Origin: UKL13-2 sp044229235
Lineage (GTDB): Bacteria > Pseudomonadota > Gammaproteobacteria > Burkholderiales > Usitatibacteraceae
DNA: 64,000 bases
Assembly (NCBI GenBank): GCA_044229235.1
Contig: JBGATH010000006.1
Location: 1-64,000 of the forward strand
Direction of reading: 5' to 3'
Shown here piece by piece: positions 35,283 through 43,953 of the stretch (the stretch's first letter is position 1; each line of letters begins with the position of its first letter). Both the position numbers and the translations under genes were made by a program. The notes beneath the pieces were generated by a model. It ran no database searches, was not told the origin of the DNA, and was given only the letters and a program-made list of their open reading frames with translations.

Positions 35283-35310
35283 AATGCGCTGCAAACGGCA
35301 ACGAACAGAT

Positions 35311-35376
35311 AAACCCCAGCATTGGCGAGCCTTCCAGGCCATTTTTGGCCTGGAAGGCCCGCCAATGCTGGGGTTT
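35311..35376. repeat. Palindromic intergenic element, copy 2 (near-perfect)
   Basis: 30-base arms with a single mismatch around a 6-base loop. The ends read AAACCCCAGCATTGGCG and CGCCAATGCTGGGGTTT. It lies between rsfS and rlmH, inside a co-directional gene run, the only copy not between convergent genes. It could form a strong RNA hairpin that separates the two transcripts. Confidence 0.9.
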
Positions 35377-35414
35377 GGCCCTCGTTCTGATGGCGCGCTG
35401 ACATGATGCCGCGG

Positions 35415-36026
35415 CTAGTCCGCGGCCGCCTTGCGCTTGCGCACAGCCGGTTTTTTCGCTGCCGTTTTGGCTGTTGCCGCAGTCTTTGCTGTGTTGCTGA
35501 CGCGGTTCTTCGTCACGGCACCCTTGCCGGTGGCTGCCGGTTTTTTCTTGATCGCGGCCGGTTTCTTCGTCGTCTTCGATTCGGCCGTCCTGGTCCGGGA
35601 TTTCGCGGTGGCGCTTGCCGGCTTTTTCACCGTGGTCTTGCCCGGCTTGGCAGCGCTTGCCTTGGGGATCGCCTTGGCGCGCGCCGGCTTGGGAAACTCG
35701 AGCTTGCCTTCGCCCCAGAGCTCTTCAAGCTTGTAGTGCTCGCGAACCGCCGGTTGCATGATGTGCACCACCACGTCGCCGCAATCGACCAGCACCCACT
35801 CGCCGGATGCCTCTCCCTCGGTGCCGTAAATCCAGCCGCCGGCCTCCCTGACTTTGTCCATCACGTTGCGGGCCAGCGCCTTGGTCTGGCGGTTGGAATC
35901 GGCGCTGGCGACGGCGAGGTAGTCAAAAACCGATGTGAGCTTGCTGACATTGATGAGTTTGATGTCGCGTGCCTTGATGTCTTCGAGCGCATCGATGACA
36001 ACGGCGGTGAGTTTCTTGTTAGCCAA
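35415..36026 (-). CDS. rsfS: Ribosome silencing factor RsfS with basic C-terminal tail
   Basis: 203 residues from a TTG at 36026, preceded by GGAGAG at a good distance. The RsfS domain (1-110; DIKLINVSKLTSVFDYLAVASADSNRQT, GEWVLVDCGDVVVHIMQP) binds ribosomal protein L14 (uL14) and blocks subunit joining in stationary phase. Residues 112-203 are a Lys/Ala/Pro-rich tail (KKPA, AKKP motifs) resembling histone H1-like proteins, about 90 residues longer than a standard RsfS. The gene overlaps the end of nadD by 8 bases. Confidence 0.93.
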   Translation of the reverse strand: MANKKLTAVVIDALEDIKARDIKLINVSKLTSVFDYLAVASADSNRQTKALARNVMDKVREAGGWIYGTEGEASGEWVLVDCGDVVVHIMQPAVREHYKLEELWGEGKLEFPKPARAKAIPKASAAKPGKTTVKKPASATAKSRTRTAESKTTKKPAAIKKKPAATGKGAVTKNRVSNTAKTAATAKTAAKKPAVRKRKAAAD

Positions 36027-36717
36027 CTTTGTTTCTCTCCTCGGGAAGGTACAGCCGATGCTGCTCAATATAATCGCAAACTGCGTCAGGTGTCAGGCCG
36101 CGGATGGGCTCGCCGCGCGCAACTTTTTCACGAATGGTCGTTGAAGACACCGGCGGTGGCGCGCTGCCCAGTCGCACTACTGCGCCTGCAGCCTCAACAT
36201 GCGTCTGCAGCAGGCCGGCGAGTCGTGGTTCGATCGCCGTCCACAATTCGCGCGAACAGGTGTACTTGCTCAGCGGGCTGGCCGCGCGCTCGATGACCGC
36301 AAAATGGGCCATGTTGAACAGCTCCTGCCAGCGGTGCCAGGTATCAAGGCGCGAAAAGGCATCGCTGCCAATCAGCCAGACCAGTCCTGTCTGGCTGCCG
36401 TATTGGCGGCGCAGTTCCATAAGCGTGTCAAAGGTGTAAGTCGCCCCGGTGCGATGCAACTCGCGTTCGTCCACGCTGATGCCGGCGCACCCGGCCGCCG
36501 CCAACCTCAGCATGGCCACGCGATGCTGCGCCGGTGCCAGCAACTGGCTCGCCTTTTGATAGGGGTTACCCGCGGGCAGCAGGATCAGCGCAGCGGTTTC
36601 GAGTTGCGCGAGCGCAGCCTTGGCAAGCGCAATGTGCCCGGCATGCACCGGGTCGAATGTGCCACCAAACAGAGCGATGGGTTTCAACTGGCGCCGGCGC
36701 TCACGGCTGGCAATCAA
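36019..36717 (-). CDS. nadD: Nicotinate-nucleotide adenylyltransferase
   Basis: Adenylates nicotinate mononucleotide in NAD synthesis. 232 residues from a TTG that overlaps the proA stop (TTGA); a TTG at 36687 just before KPIALFGG is an alternative. LFGGTFDPVHAGHI is the nucleotidyltransferase GxFDPxHxGH motif and VSSTTIREKVARGEPI is the S-S-T-x-I-R motif. Its 3' end overlaps rsfS. The proA-nadD-rsfS-rlmH order is conserved in betaproteobacteria. Confidence 0.95.
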   Translation of the reverse strand: MIASRERRRQLKPIALFGGTFDPVHAGHIALAKAALAQLETAALILLPAGNPYQKASQLLAPAQHRVAMLRLAAAGCAGISVDERELHRTGATYTFDTLMELRRQYGSQTGLVWLIGSDAFSRLDTWHRWQELFNMAHFAVIERAASPLSKYTCSRELWTAIEPRLAGLLQTHVEAAGAVVRLGSAPPPVSSTTIREKVARGEPIRGLTPDAVCDYIEQHRLYLPEERNKVG

Positions 36718-38030
36718 TTACGAATCTGGCCATCACCGAATACCACCCACTTCTGCGAGGTGAGACCCTCCAGGCCGACCGGGCCGCGCGCATGCAGCTT
36801 GTCGGTGGAAATGCCGATCTCCGCGCCAAGGCCGTATTCGAAGCCGTCGGCAAAGCGGGTGGACGCGTTGATCATCACCGAACTGGAATCGACTTCGCGC
36901 AGAAAACGCATCGCCCGCGAATGATCCTCGGTGACGATTGCTTCGGTGTGTTGCGAACCGTAGTGGCTGATGTGCGCCATCGCCTCGTCGATGCCCGCAA
37001 CCACGCGAATCGATACAATCGGCGCCAAATACTCGGTATGGAAATCGGCATCGGTGGCGTCCTGGATGCCTTGCAGGCCGGCCGATTCGAGAATCACGCG
37101 GCTCGCGGCGCAGGTGCGCATTTCCACTCCCTTGGCTGCGTAAATCTTGCCAATCAGAGGGAGAACCTCAGCAGAAACGCTGCGAGCCACCAACAGTGTC
37201 TCCATCGTGTTGCATGGCGCATAGCGCTGCGTCTTGGCGTTGTCGGCAATACGCACGGCCTTTTCGAGGTCTGCGCGATCGTCGATATAAACGTGACAGA
37301 TGCCATCGAGGTGCTTGATCACCGGCACACGCGATTCCTCCGCAACTCGCGATGTGAGGCTTTTGCCGCCACGCGGAATGATCACGTCGATGACACCACG
37401 CATGCCCAGCATTTCGCCGACGGCAGCCCGGTCGGTCGTCGCGACCAGCTGCACGGCATTAGCCGACAGGCCGGCAGCTTCCAGCCCCGCGCGCATTGCC
37501 GCGTGGATGGCCTGGTTGCTCGCCAGCGCTTCCGAGCCGCCCCGCAGGATGCAGGCGTTGCCCGATTTCAGGCAAAGCGCTGCCGCGTCCGCCGTCACGT
37601 TGGGTCGCGATTCGTAAATCATGCCGATCACGCCCAATGGCACGCGCATCCTGCCGACCTGGATACCCGAAGGCCGAAATTTGAGGTCGCTGATCTCGCC
37701 AACGGGGTCCGCCAGCGCCGCAACTTCACGCAGCCCGGCCGCCATGGCCGCAACCGATCTTTGGGTCAGCGTGAGGCGGTCGAGGAAAGCGCCGTCCTGA
37801 CCGTTGTCGCGCGCGCGGCCAACGTCTTGCGCATTGGCGGATAGTATCGCTGCGGCATGTTGCTCAATGCTGTTCGCGGCCTCAACCAGCGCCTGGTTCT
37901 TTCTGGCCGTGCTGGCACGCGCCAGCTCCCGCGCGGCGGTTCTGGCCGCTGTGCCCACCTGGCGCATGTAGTCCGCCACAGCGTTGGCCGGGTCGCTGCC
38001 CAAAGGGGAAAAGTCGTGCATCTGGTTCAT
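36714..38030 (-). CDS. proA: Gamma-glutamyl phosphate reductase
   Basis: NADPH-dependent second step of proline synthesis. 438 residues. IYESRPNVTADAAALCLKSGNA and CHVYIDD are family motifs, and the catalytic Cys lies in YAPCNTMETLLV. GLGAEIGISTDKLHARGPVGLEGLTSQK is the C-terminal signature. It follows holA by 3 bases and overlaps nadD. proB is not in the window. Confidence 0.97.
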   Translation of the reverse strand: MNQMHDFSPLGSDPANAVADYMRQVGTAARTAARELARASTARKNQALVEAANSIEQHAAAILSANAQDVGRARDNGQDGAFLDRLTLTQRSVAAMAAGLREVAALADPVGEISDLKFRPSGIQVGRMRVPLGVIGMIYESRPNVTADAAALCLKSGNACILRGGSEALASNQAIHAAMRAGLEAAGLSANAVQLVATTDRAAVGEMLGMRGVIDVIIPRGGKSLTSRVAEESRVPVIKHLDGICHVYIDDRADLEKAVRIADNAKTQRYAPCNTMETLLVARSVSAEVLPLIGKIYAAKGVEMRTCAASRVILESAGLQGIQDATDADFHTEYLAPIVSIRVVAGIDEAMAHISHYGSQHTEAIVTEDHSRAMRFLREVDSSSVMINASTRFADGFEYGLGAEIGISTDKLHARGPVGLEGLTSQKWVVFGDGQIRN

Positions 38031-38033
38031 GCG

Positions 38034-39029
38034 TCAGGCTGCTTTCATCAGGGGCTTGCCGGCTACGCCAAACGCGAGTTCGGCCAGCGCATCCCACGGA
38101 TCGTTCGGATTCAGCCCCTTAATCATGCGGTCGATTTCCGCTGCCTGCAAGAGCAGCGCCCTGAGGCTATCGATTGAATGGCGGCGGGCGAGGCGGTCCA
38201 GGTCCCGGGCCTTGGCGGGATGTGGCGGCCTGCCGGAGCGCGTCAAGCCGCGTAATCGGGCCAGCAAACGAATTTCGTTGGTGATTACCCAAAGAATCAG
38301 CGGCGGCGCCTCTCCTTCGGCCTTGAGTCCGTCCAACATGCGGCGGATGCGCGCGGCATCGCCCGCCTGCACGGCCTCAACCAACTGGAACGGGCTGAAG
38401 CGTGACACGTCGGCAATGCTGTCCTCCAGCAGTTCGAGGGATATTTCGCCCGGCGCGCACAACAGGCCGAGCTTCCTGATTTCCTGCTGCGCAGCCAGCA
38501 GGTTGCCCTCCACCCGGTCGGCGAGGAACTCAAGCGACTCGCTGCTTGCCGACTGCTGCTGCCGCGCCAGCCGCGCCCCCAGCCACTGCGGCAGGCGGTT
38601 GCGGTCGATGGGCACCGCCTCGATCATGACGGCGGTTGACTCCAGCGCCAAAAACCATTTGGCCTGCCGTCCCTGCCAGTCGATATCGGGCAGGGTCAAC
38701 AATGTGACCGTGTCGCCGGGCAGGCGCTGGCAATACTGTTCGAGCGCCGCCGAGCCATCGCGTCCCGGTTTGCCGCCGGGAATGCGAATTTCCATGAGTC
38801 GTTGGGTGGCGAACAGCGAAAGCTCACTGCTGGCCGACAGCAGTCTCGACCAGTCGAATCCGGCCTCCGCCGTGAGTACCTCGCGCTCGGCATAGCCCGC
38901 GGCCCGCGCCCGTTCACGCAGCGCGTCGGCGGCTTCCAGCGCGGTCAGGGGTTCCGGTCCGTAGACCACATAGAGCGGTGCAAGCGTCGACGGTGGCCGC
39001 TCGAGGAACTGTTCAGCGGTAAGGCGCAA
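38034..39029 (-). CDS. holA: DNA polymerase III delta subunit
   Basis: 331-residue clamp-loader subunit that opens the beta sliding clamp. LYVVYGPEPLTALEAADALR near the N-terminus is the delta fold start (no functional P-loop, as expected). EVLTAEAGFDW, LPDIDWQGRQAKWFLALES and EGNLLAAQQEIRKLGLL are typical. In most betaproteobacteria it directly follows lptE; here a pilus cluster of about 5.4 kb lies between them. Confidence 0.93.
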   Translation of the reverse strand: MRLTAEQFLERPPSTLAPLYVVYGPEPLTALEAADALRERARAAGYAEREVLTAEAGFDWSRLLSASSELSLFATQRLMEIRIPGGKPGRDGSAALEQYCQRLPGDTVTLLTLPDIDWQGRQAKWFLALESTAVMIEAVPIDRNRLPQWLGARLARQQQSASSESLEFLADRVEGNLLAAQQEIRKLGLLCAPGEISLELLEDSIADVSRFSPFQLVEAVQAGDAARIRRMLDGLKAEGEAPPLILWVITNEIRLLARLRGLTRSGRPPHPAKARDLDRLARRHSIDSLRALLLQAAEIDRMIKGLNPNDPWDALAELAFGVAGKPLMKAA

Positions 39030-39044
39030 GGTGGTTTCGAGGCG

Positions 39045-39923
39045 TCAGTAGGAAATGATAAGTGTACGCGTCTCACTGCCGCTGCAGGTTGCCGTGGCGC
39101 AGGACCCCGCCTGTCCGCCGGCGATCTGCCCGGTCGCGGTGAAGGCTTGGGGCGTGCCATTGCCGGTGCCCGAACTGGCGGACAGGCTCAGCGTGTAGGT
39201 GAGTCCCAGCAGCACGCTTGACGCAGCATCGAATGCCAGTGTGTACGGCAATCCCGTGGTGCACTGGACGCCGAAGGGGGTGCTGGCGCTGACCAGGCCG
39301 GCCTGGAACGAGGTGTAGTTGAAAGTGATATTGGAGGGGAACGAGGAAAACTGGCAGTTCGCGGTCGTGATCACGGTGACACCGAAGCCACCTGTCGCCA
39401 GCACGGCCAGCGTTCCGCTGTCCCGCAGAGTTACGCCCACGCTATCTGTATAAGTACCCGCCGGACGCACTGCCTGAGATCCGGGCAGGCGCAAATAGAA
39501 AACGGCGGTGGTGGTGGCGGAAGTTCCCACCGCGCCGAACGCCAGGGTGCCACTGAAGCGCGTCGCAGCTGCGTCCTGCCAACGATTGGCATTCGTGTAG
39601 GTAGGTACGCGATAGGCTTCGTAATTGTAGCGATTGGTGGTGGCGCCGAGCTGGACGCGGTTTTGTGCGCCGGCAGCGTGTATCCCGTTGTCGGCCCCCA
39701 GCGACCAGTTCAAGGTGGCTGCATCACCCCCTGCGCGTGTGCAGGTGATGGAATAGCTGCCGGTGGTCACGTTGTTACCCGCCACCGTGGGCGAGTAGGC
39801 GGTAACGATCGAGGTTACCGAGACACTGCACGTGAAGGCCTGCGCCGCCGGCACTCCAAGCAGAACCGCAAGGGCCCATGCTCGCAGGGCATGTCGCGCG
39901 ATCGAGGGCAGGGTGATGTTCAT
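39045..39923 (-). CDS. Spore coat U domain protein, two-domain pilus tip candidate (CsuE-like)
   Basis: 292 residues from the ATG at 39923, which overlaps the usher stop (ATGA) and has GGAG upstream. Signal peptide about 1-29 (ALAVLLGVPAAQA), then two spore coat U (SCPU) domains, each ending with the typical C-terminal beta strand; the second begins at ANCQFSSFPSNITFNYTSF. Paired cysteines match other SCPU subunits. A two-domain protein at the end of the operon after the usher fits the tip adhesin of Csu-type pili. The role is inferred from order and domain count. Confidence 0.88.
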   Translation of the reverse strand: MNITLPSIARHALRAWALAVLLGVPAAQAFTCSVSVTSIVTAYSPTVAGNNVTTGSYSITCTRAGGDAATLNWSLGADNGIHAAGAQNRVQLGATTNRYNYEAYRVPTYTNANRWQDAAATRFSGTLAFGAVGTSATTTAVFYLRLPGSQAVRPAGTYTDSVGVTLRDSGTLAVLATGGFGVTVITTANCQFSSFPSNITFNYTSFQAGLVSASTPFGVQCTTGLPYTLAFDAASSVLLGLTYTLSLSASSGTGNGTPQAFTATGQIAGGQAGSCATATCSGSETRTLIISY

Positions 39924-42715
39924 CGCTTGACTCCGCTGCATTTGACCGGACCGATTCGCGCGATGTCTTCGAGCTTGCCGGTCGGCATGTCAATTTTCAT
40001 TCGGCAGGTGCTTCCGTTCCAGGCAAGTTCCAGGGAGTTTAATGCCTGCAATCCGGTTACAAATGCCTCTCCTCGGCGCGCGACGAAGAACTCCTTGTTG
40101 TCACCGGCAAGCTTGAGTTCCGCGCCGGCAGGTGCGACATCGCCGTCATCGAACACAATCTTGATGAGTGCCGCCCTGCCGCTACGAACCGGAAACTTCA
40201 CCTTGATGCCGACCCGTGAGCCGGGAACCACATTCTGTTCGATATCGTCGATCTCGGCATTGATCGGCAGTTCGCCCGGGTCGAGGCGAATCGAATTGCG
40301 GCGATAGGGTATGAGCCGCGGGATCAATGCGGTGCCGTCTGCGTCGGTGCGCGCGAAGGTACTGCTCTGGAAACCGACACCAACATTGGCATAGCCGGGC
40401 ACTTCCACGACCGCGAAGCTTTCCTGGATGCGGCGCGAGGCGAAGAAACGTCCATCGACAAATACCAGGCCTCCCTGCATGCCCAGTCGAGCAGTTTTCT
40501 GGTTGCGGGAAACGCTTACGTCGCTGGTGACCTGCCCTTTGCTTCCCTGATAGTAGGCGCCGGCTTCTGCCAATTCACCCCCGCCCCGTGTGCCGCCGAG
40601 CGCCCGCCAACCCAGGCCGTTCTCGGCCCCTAGCGGCCGGCTGACCGTGGCGTAGGCATCCGTCTGGCCGGCGCGCCGCGAAACGCTGGCTGTCGCGGTG
40701 ACAGTTTGATCCAGCGGCACGAACAGGCTCATGCCAACCGTATCCGCGCTCAACGAGCCGGTGACGCGCGTGAGGCTGACGGTGACGGAACTACCTTTGG
40801 CAAAGCGCCAGGAATAGTTGGCCGAGTAGGTCGAAAGCGGGCCTCGGTCAAAGCTGTTGATGCGCGCATAGCCCACACCCAGATAACCGAGTTGCTCGGA
40901 CGAATAGGTGTAGCTTGCCGATATCTGCGTGCTGTAGCCGAGGCTTGTCGTATCCTGTCCCAGGAGCCGGAACGCGCGGTTGCTGCCCTCGGCGCGGAAA
41001 GTAAAGCCATGCCGCAGGCTATTGTGTTGCAGGCCGGCCAGCCACTGATGGCCACGACCCGCCAGCCGGTCGTCGCTGATCGACATGCCGAACTCGCCAA
41101 GCACTTGCCCCGGCAATTCCACCGTGGCACCGACACCTGCGCTGTAGGTATCCTTGCCGATCTCACCATGAGTTTCGAGTGTCCAGCGATTGTTGATGCC
41201 ATAACGCCAGACGCCGGCGCCGAAGCGCTTGCCGTAATCCGCACTTTTAATGCCGATGTTCTTGCGCACCGCACCGGCATCGAGGCTCCAGTCGGAAAGT
41301 CCTTCGGCCAACATGTTGCTGCTGCTGAAGAAGTTCTGCACCAGCACCGTTTCGCGACCGAGTACGTCTCGAACGACCACGCGGGCCTGCCCGCTGCCGG
41401 TCAGCAAGGGAAAATTGTCGATTACGAATGGGCCGGTGGGCACCTTGGAGGTCTGGCGCAGGGAGTCATTTATGTAGAGCTCCACCGTGCTCGGCGCGCT
41501 GGACTGACCTGCTATCGTTGGAATCGGCTGCGAGATGAAGCCAGGGGAAAAACCGAAGTTGCGCGAAATCTGCAACCCGCCGAAATAGGTTGAGCGTCCG
41601 AAGCTTCCGCCCTTGGTAGTGCTGTCGCCGAGCCGCAGGGTAAGGTCCTGTTGCGGGAAATCGCGGGTGAAAGAGGTTTCAAGGCGGCGCCAGCTGCTCT
41701 TGTCGCCGGTCACGCTGCCATCGTTGAGGATATTGCGACCGACATGGGTGCTCGTCAGCACGCCCAGCTCGCCGGAGGCGCCGACCTCGACCAGCGCGCC
41801 AAGGTCCCGCGACGCGTCCACGCCGCGCGTATTGCTAAAGGTCTGCGTGAGATCGTAGTTGACGAAAGCTGCTGGCAAGGCGGGTGATACCGGCAACTTG
41901 GTTTCACTTGCCTGAGAAAGCCGTGTCGCCGCAAACGCCCCTGGCAGAAACTTCAAATCCACCGACTGATTGGCAATGTTCATCTGCGCTTCAAAGCCGG
42001 GTACGGACGCCAGTGAATACCAGGTCTGCCCGCGTTCGCTGATCGCGCGCGCGTCGGGTCGGCGATTCAAGCGCCATTCCTCGAATGCGTCCTCGGGTGC
42101 ATAGAGCATGCCATTGCGTTCCATCAGCAACCAGTTGCCGGTCTTGGCGCCATTGATGGTCACTTCCAGCGGGACGAGACGTGTTTCTCCGGTTGCCGCA
42201 TCGCGGGGCGGCGCAGGCGCAGGCGTCGCCGCCGGGGCCCGGGATGCCGTCGCGGGCGCGGAAACAGCTGGTGTCGGTGGAATGCTCGGCGCGATCGGCG
42301 CCAGGTTGGCACGCGCAAGCGCGCCGGGCTGGTTGCTCTTCAGATCCAGCAGCTTTTCCTTGAAATAGTGAACGGCTTCAAGTTGAGGCACCGCGGCGAG
42401 CGAGAACCAGATTTGCCCGAACGCTTCGACGCCGGAAGCGTTCAGACGACGCGATAAACCCAGTCGCTGAAAAAGCTCGGGCGGCGCGAACAGGGCGCCC
42501 TTGTGATCCAGCAGAGACCAGCGCCCCGCAGACTTGCCGTTTAGCAGGACATCCAGCGACACGACTTGCCCGGCGGGGCTGACCGCCTTGGCCGGTGTGG
42601 CACTGGTCGCGCGGGCGTGCCCGTCAGGCGTGAGCGAAAACGCCAGGAAACCGGCGGTTGCAAGGCTGGCAAATCGGTTCGCGAATCGCGCTGACGTTGG
42701 CTTGGGCAGAATCAT
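39920..42715 (-). CDS. Fimbrial outer-membrane usher with duplicated N-terminal domain (CsuD-like)
   Basis: 931-residue outer-membrane assembly pore. Signal peptide about 1-35. Two related N-terminal domains follow: 51-133 (VVSLDVLLNGKSAGRWSLLD...FSLAAVP) and 180-264 (LVPLEVTINGAKTGNWLLME...YSLASVP), joined by a Pro/Ala-rich linker (134-179). The pore then runs from DLTQTFSNTRG to RLIPYRRNSIRLDP, with the plug domain near TVELYINDSLRQTSKVPTGPF. A C-terminal domain ends EDIARIGPVKCSG. Ushers of this type normally show one such N-terminal domain. Lies between chaperone and tip genes. Confidence 0.9.
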   Translation of the reverse strand: MILPKPTSARFANRFASLATAGFLAFSLTPDGHARATSATPAKAVSPAGQVVSLDVLLNGKSAGRWSLLDHKGALFAPPELFQRLGLSRRLNASGVEAFGQIWFSLAAVPQLEAVHYFKEKLLDLKSNQPGALARANLAPIAPSIPPTPAVSAPATASRAPAATPAPAPPRDAATGETRLVPLEVTINGAKTGNWLLMERNGMLYAPEDAFEEWRLNRRPDARAISERGQTWYSLASVPGFEAQMNIANQSVDLKFLPGAFAATRLSQASETKLPVSPALPAAFVNYDLTQTFSNTRGVDASRDLGALVEVGASGELGVLTSTHVGRNILNDGSVTGDKSSWRRLETSFTRDFPQQDLTLRLGDSTTKGGSFGRSTYFGGLQISRNFGFSPGFISQPIPTIAGQSSAPSTVELYINDSLRQTSKVPTGPFVIDNFPLLTGSGQARVVVRDVLGRETVLVQNFFSSSNMLAEGLSDWSLDAGAVRKNIGIKSADYGKRFGAGVWRYGINNRWTLETHGEIGKDTYSAGVGATVELPGQVLGEFGMSISDDRLAGRGHQWLAGLQHNSLRHGFTFRAEGSNRAFRLLGQDTTSLGYSTQISASYTYSSEQLGYLGVGYARINSFDRGPLSTYSANYSWRFAKGSSVTVSLTRVTGSLSADTVGMSLFVPLDQTVTATASVSRRAGQTDAYATVSRPLGAENGLGWRALGGTRGGGELAEAGAYYQGSKGQVTSDVSVSRNQKTARLGMQGGLVFVDGRFFASRRIQESFAVVEVPGYANVGVGFQSSTFARTDADGTALIPRLIPYRRNSIRLDPGELPINAEIDDIEQNVVPGSRVGIKVKFPVRSGRAALIKIVFDDGDVAPAGAELKLAGDNKEFFVARRGEAFVTGLQALNSLELAWNGSTCRMKIDMPTGKLEDIARIGPVKCSGVKR

Positions 42716-42737
42716 GCTTCATGGAGGCTTGCGGCCG

Positions 42738-43490
42738 TCAGGGAAACATGACTGGGAAGGATTGTGTTTTGCTGTCGTCGAAGGCGACAGCCAGGTCGAG
42801 CGCGCCCTTGGCGATCGGATCGGTCAGCTTTACAGGGATGGACTTGCTGGCGCCTGGCAGTATGTAGATCCCTCCCTCGAAGCGAGCCTCAACCTTTTCG
42901 CCGCGCTTGAGCTGGAATTCCCTGATCTGGGCGTAGGCCGTTCCGGTATTCCTGCAGGTCACCGTGAGGTCCTTGCCATTGCTCGACGCGGAACATGCGA
43001 CGTCGCGCGCGGCGATTGGAGGTGTAATGAACACGGGCATCGACAGCGCCAGCGCAATCGGTACCTGGATGGTCGCGTTCTTGGGTTGCGTCGCCTCCGG
43101 AATCTCGCGCAGGATCAGCCGGTAGGTCAGTTGCCTCGACGCGTCCGCGGGCTTCAATAGTGCCAGTCGCACGACCTGGCGCGCCTTGGGTGCCAATTTG
43201 ATGATGGGGGGCGAGAGTATCAAATCCTCGGTGAGAGTCAGTTGGTCGGTGCCATCCGGCTTCTGGCGCCAGTCATTGAGGTCCGCCTGAAGCGCAACCG
43301 GTTCATCGCCTTCATTGACGATCGTGACCGCAACCGCGCGATCCTTGGGCGTCATGTAGATACGCACCGGCGTGACTGAAAACACGCCGGCGTCGGCGGC
43401 CGGCACCGCGATAATGGCGGCCAGCAAAAACGCAAATCGCGCCCATGGGGCGCGACCGGCAGAGACTCTGGATATCAATCGTGTATTCAT
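42738..43490 (-). CDS. Periplasmic fimbrial chaperone (CsuC-like)
   Basis: 250 residues with a signal peptide (about 1-34, ending AADA). The N-terminal PapD domain has FSVTPVRIYMTPKDRAVAVTIVNEGDEP and LAPKARQVVRLALLKP; TYRLILREIPE is the chaperone signature around the conserved Arg and Lys that anchor subunits. It delivers SCPU subunits to the usher. It lies between the small subunit gene and the usher, with 22 bases to the latter. Confidence 0.92.
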   Translation of the reverse strand: MNTRLISRVSAGRAPWARFAFLLAAIIAVPAADAGVFSVTPVRIYMTPKDRAVAVTIVNEGDEPVALQADLNDWRQKPDGTDQLTLTEDLILSPPIIKLAPKARQVVRLALLKPADASRQLTYRLILREIPEATQPKNATIQVPIALALSMPVFITPPIAARDVACSASSNGKDLTVTCRNTGTAYAQIREFQLKRGEKVEARFEGGIYILPGASKSIPVKLTDPIAKGALDLAVAFDDSKTQSFPVMFP

Positions 43491-43514
43491 TTCGGTTTCA
43501 CGGCTTGGTAAGTC

Positions 43515-43931
43515 CTAGAAGCTGACGAGCATTTCCAGCGGCCCGTTGTCCTCGTCGACGCGATAAATTCGCATCGCGGTGACGGTCCCGGTGCCGAGCA
43601 TGTTATCGGCACTACCCGCCAGCGAGGCTTCCACCCAGTGGCCCGGGCCGAAACTGAAGCGAAATGCCCCGCCGTGAACACCGGCGAACGGTCTGCCCGG
43701 TTGCGGCGAAATATCCACAAACTGGCCGGTCTGGCACGCCACGCGGACGACGGCGTTGGTTTGCGCGCTTAGCGATTCACTGATACAAACTCCGCGCCCG
43801 CCAGTTGGCGCGGACTCAGAGACAAGGGAGATATTCACGTTGAAATGACCCACCTGGTTGCGCGCGCCAGCCATACCCGAAGGTATCGCGGCCAGCGCGA
43901 GCAGCAGTGCGGCCCTGGTGATGGCCATCAA
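43515..43931 (-). CDS. Small secreted pilus subunit candidate (CsuB/CsuA-like position)
   Basis: 138 residues with a signal peptide (about 1-23, ending MAGA). The mature part (VGHFNVNISLVSES...) starts with a beta strand like SCPU proteins and ends MEMLVSF-style with a hydrophobic C-terminal strand (GPLEMLVSF), but overall similarity is weak. Position between the main SCPU subunit and the chaperone suggests a minor subunit. It is the least certain member of the cluster. Confidence 0.72.
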   Translation of the reverse strand: MMAITRAALLLALAAIPSGMAGARNQVGHFNVNISLVSESAPTGGRGVCISESLSAQTNAVVRVACQTGQFVDISPQPGRPFAGVHGGAFRFSFGPGHWVEASLAGSADNMLGTGTVTAMRIYRVDEDNGPLEMLVSF

Positions 43932-43953
43932 TTGCGAGTCTGCGGGGGCAGGC

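Noticed and set aside
34815..35342. Longer rlmH reading through the palindromic repeat
   Set aside because: The extra 20 residues come from repeat sequence; family alignment begins at the GTG at 35282.
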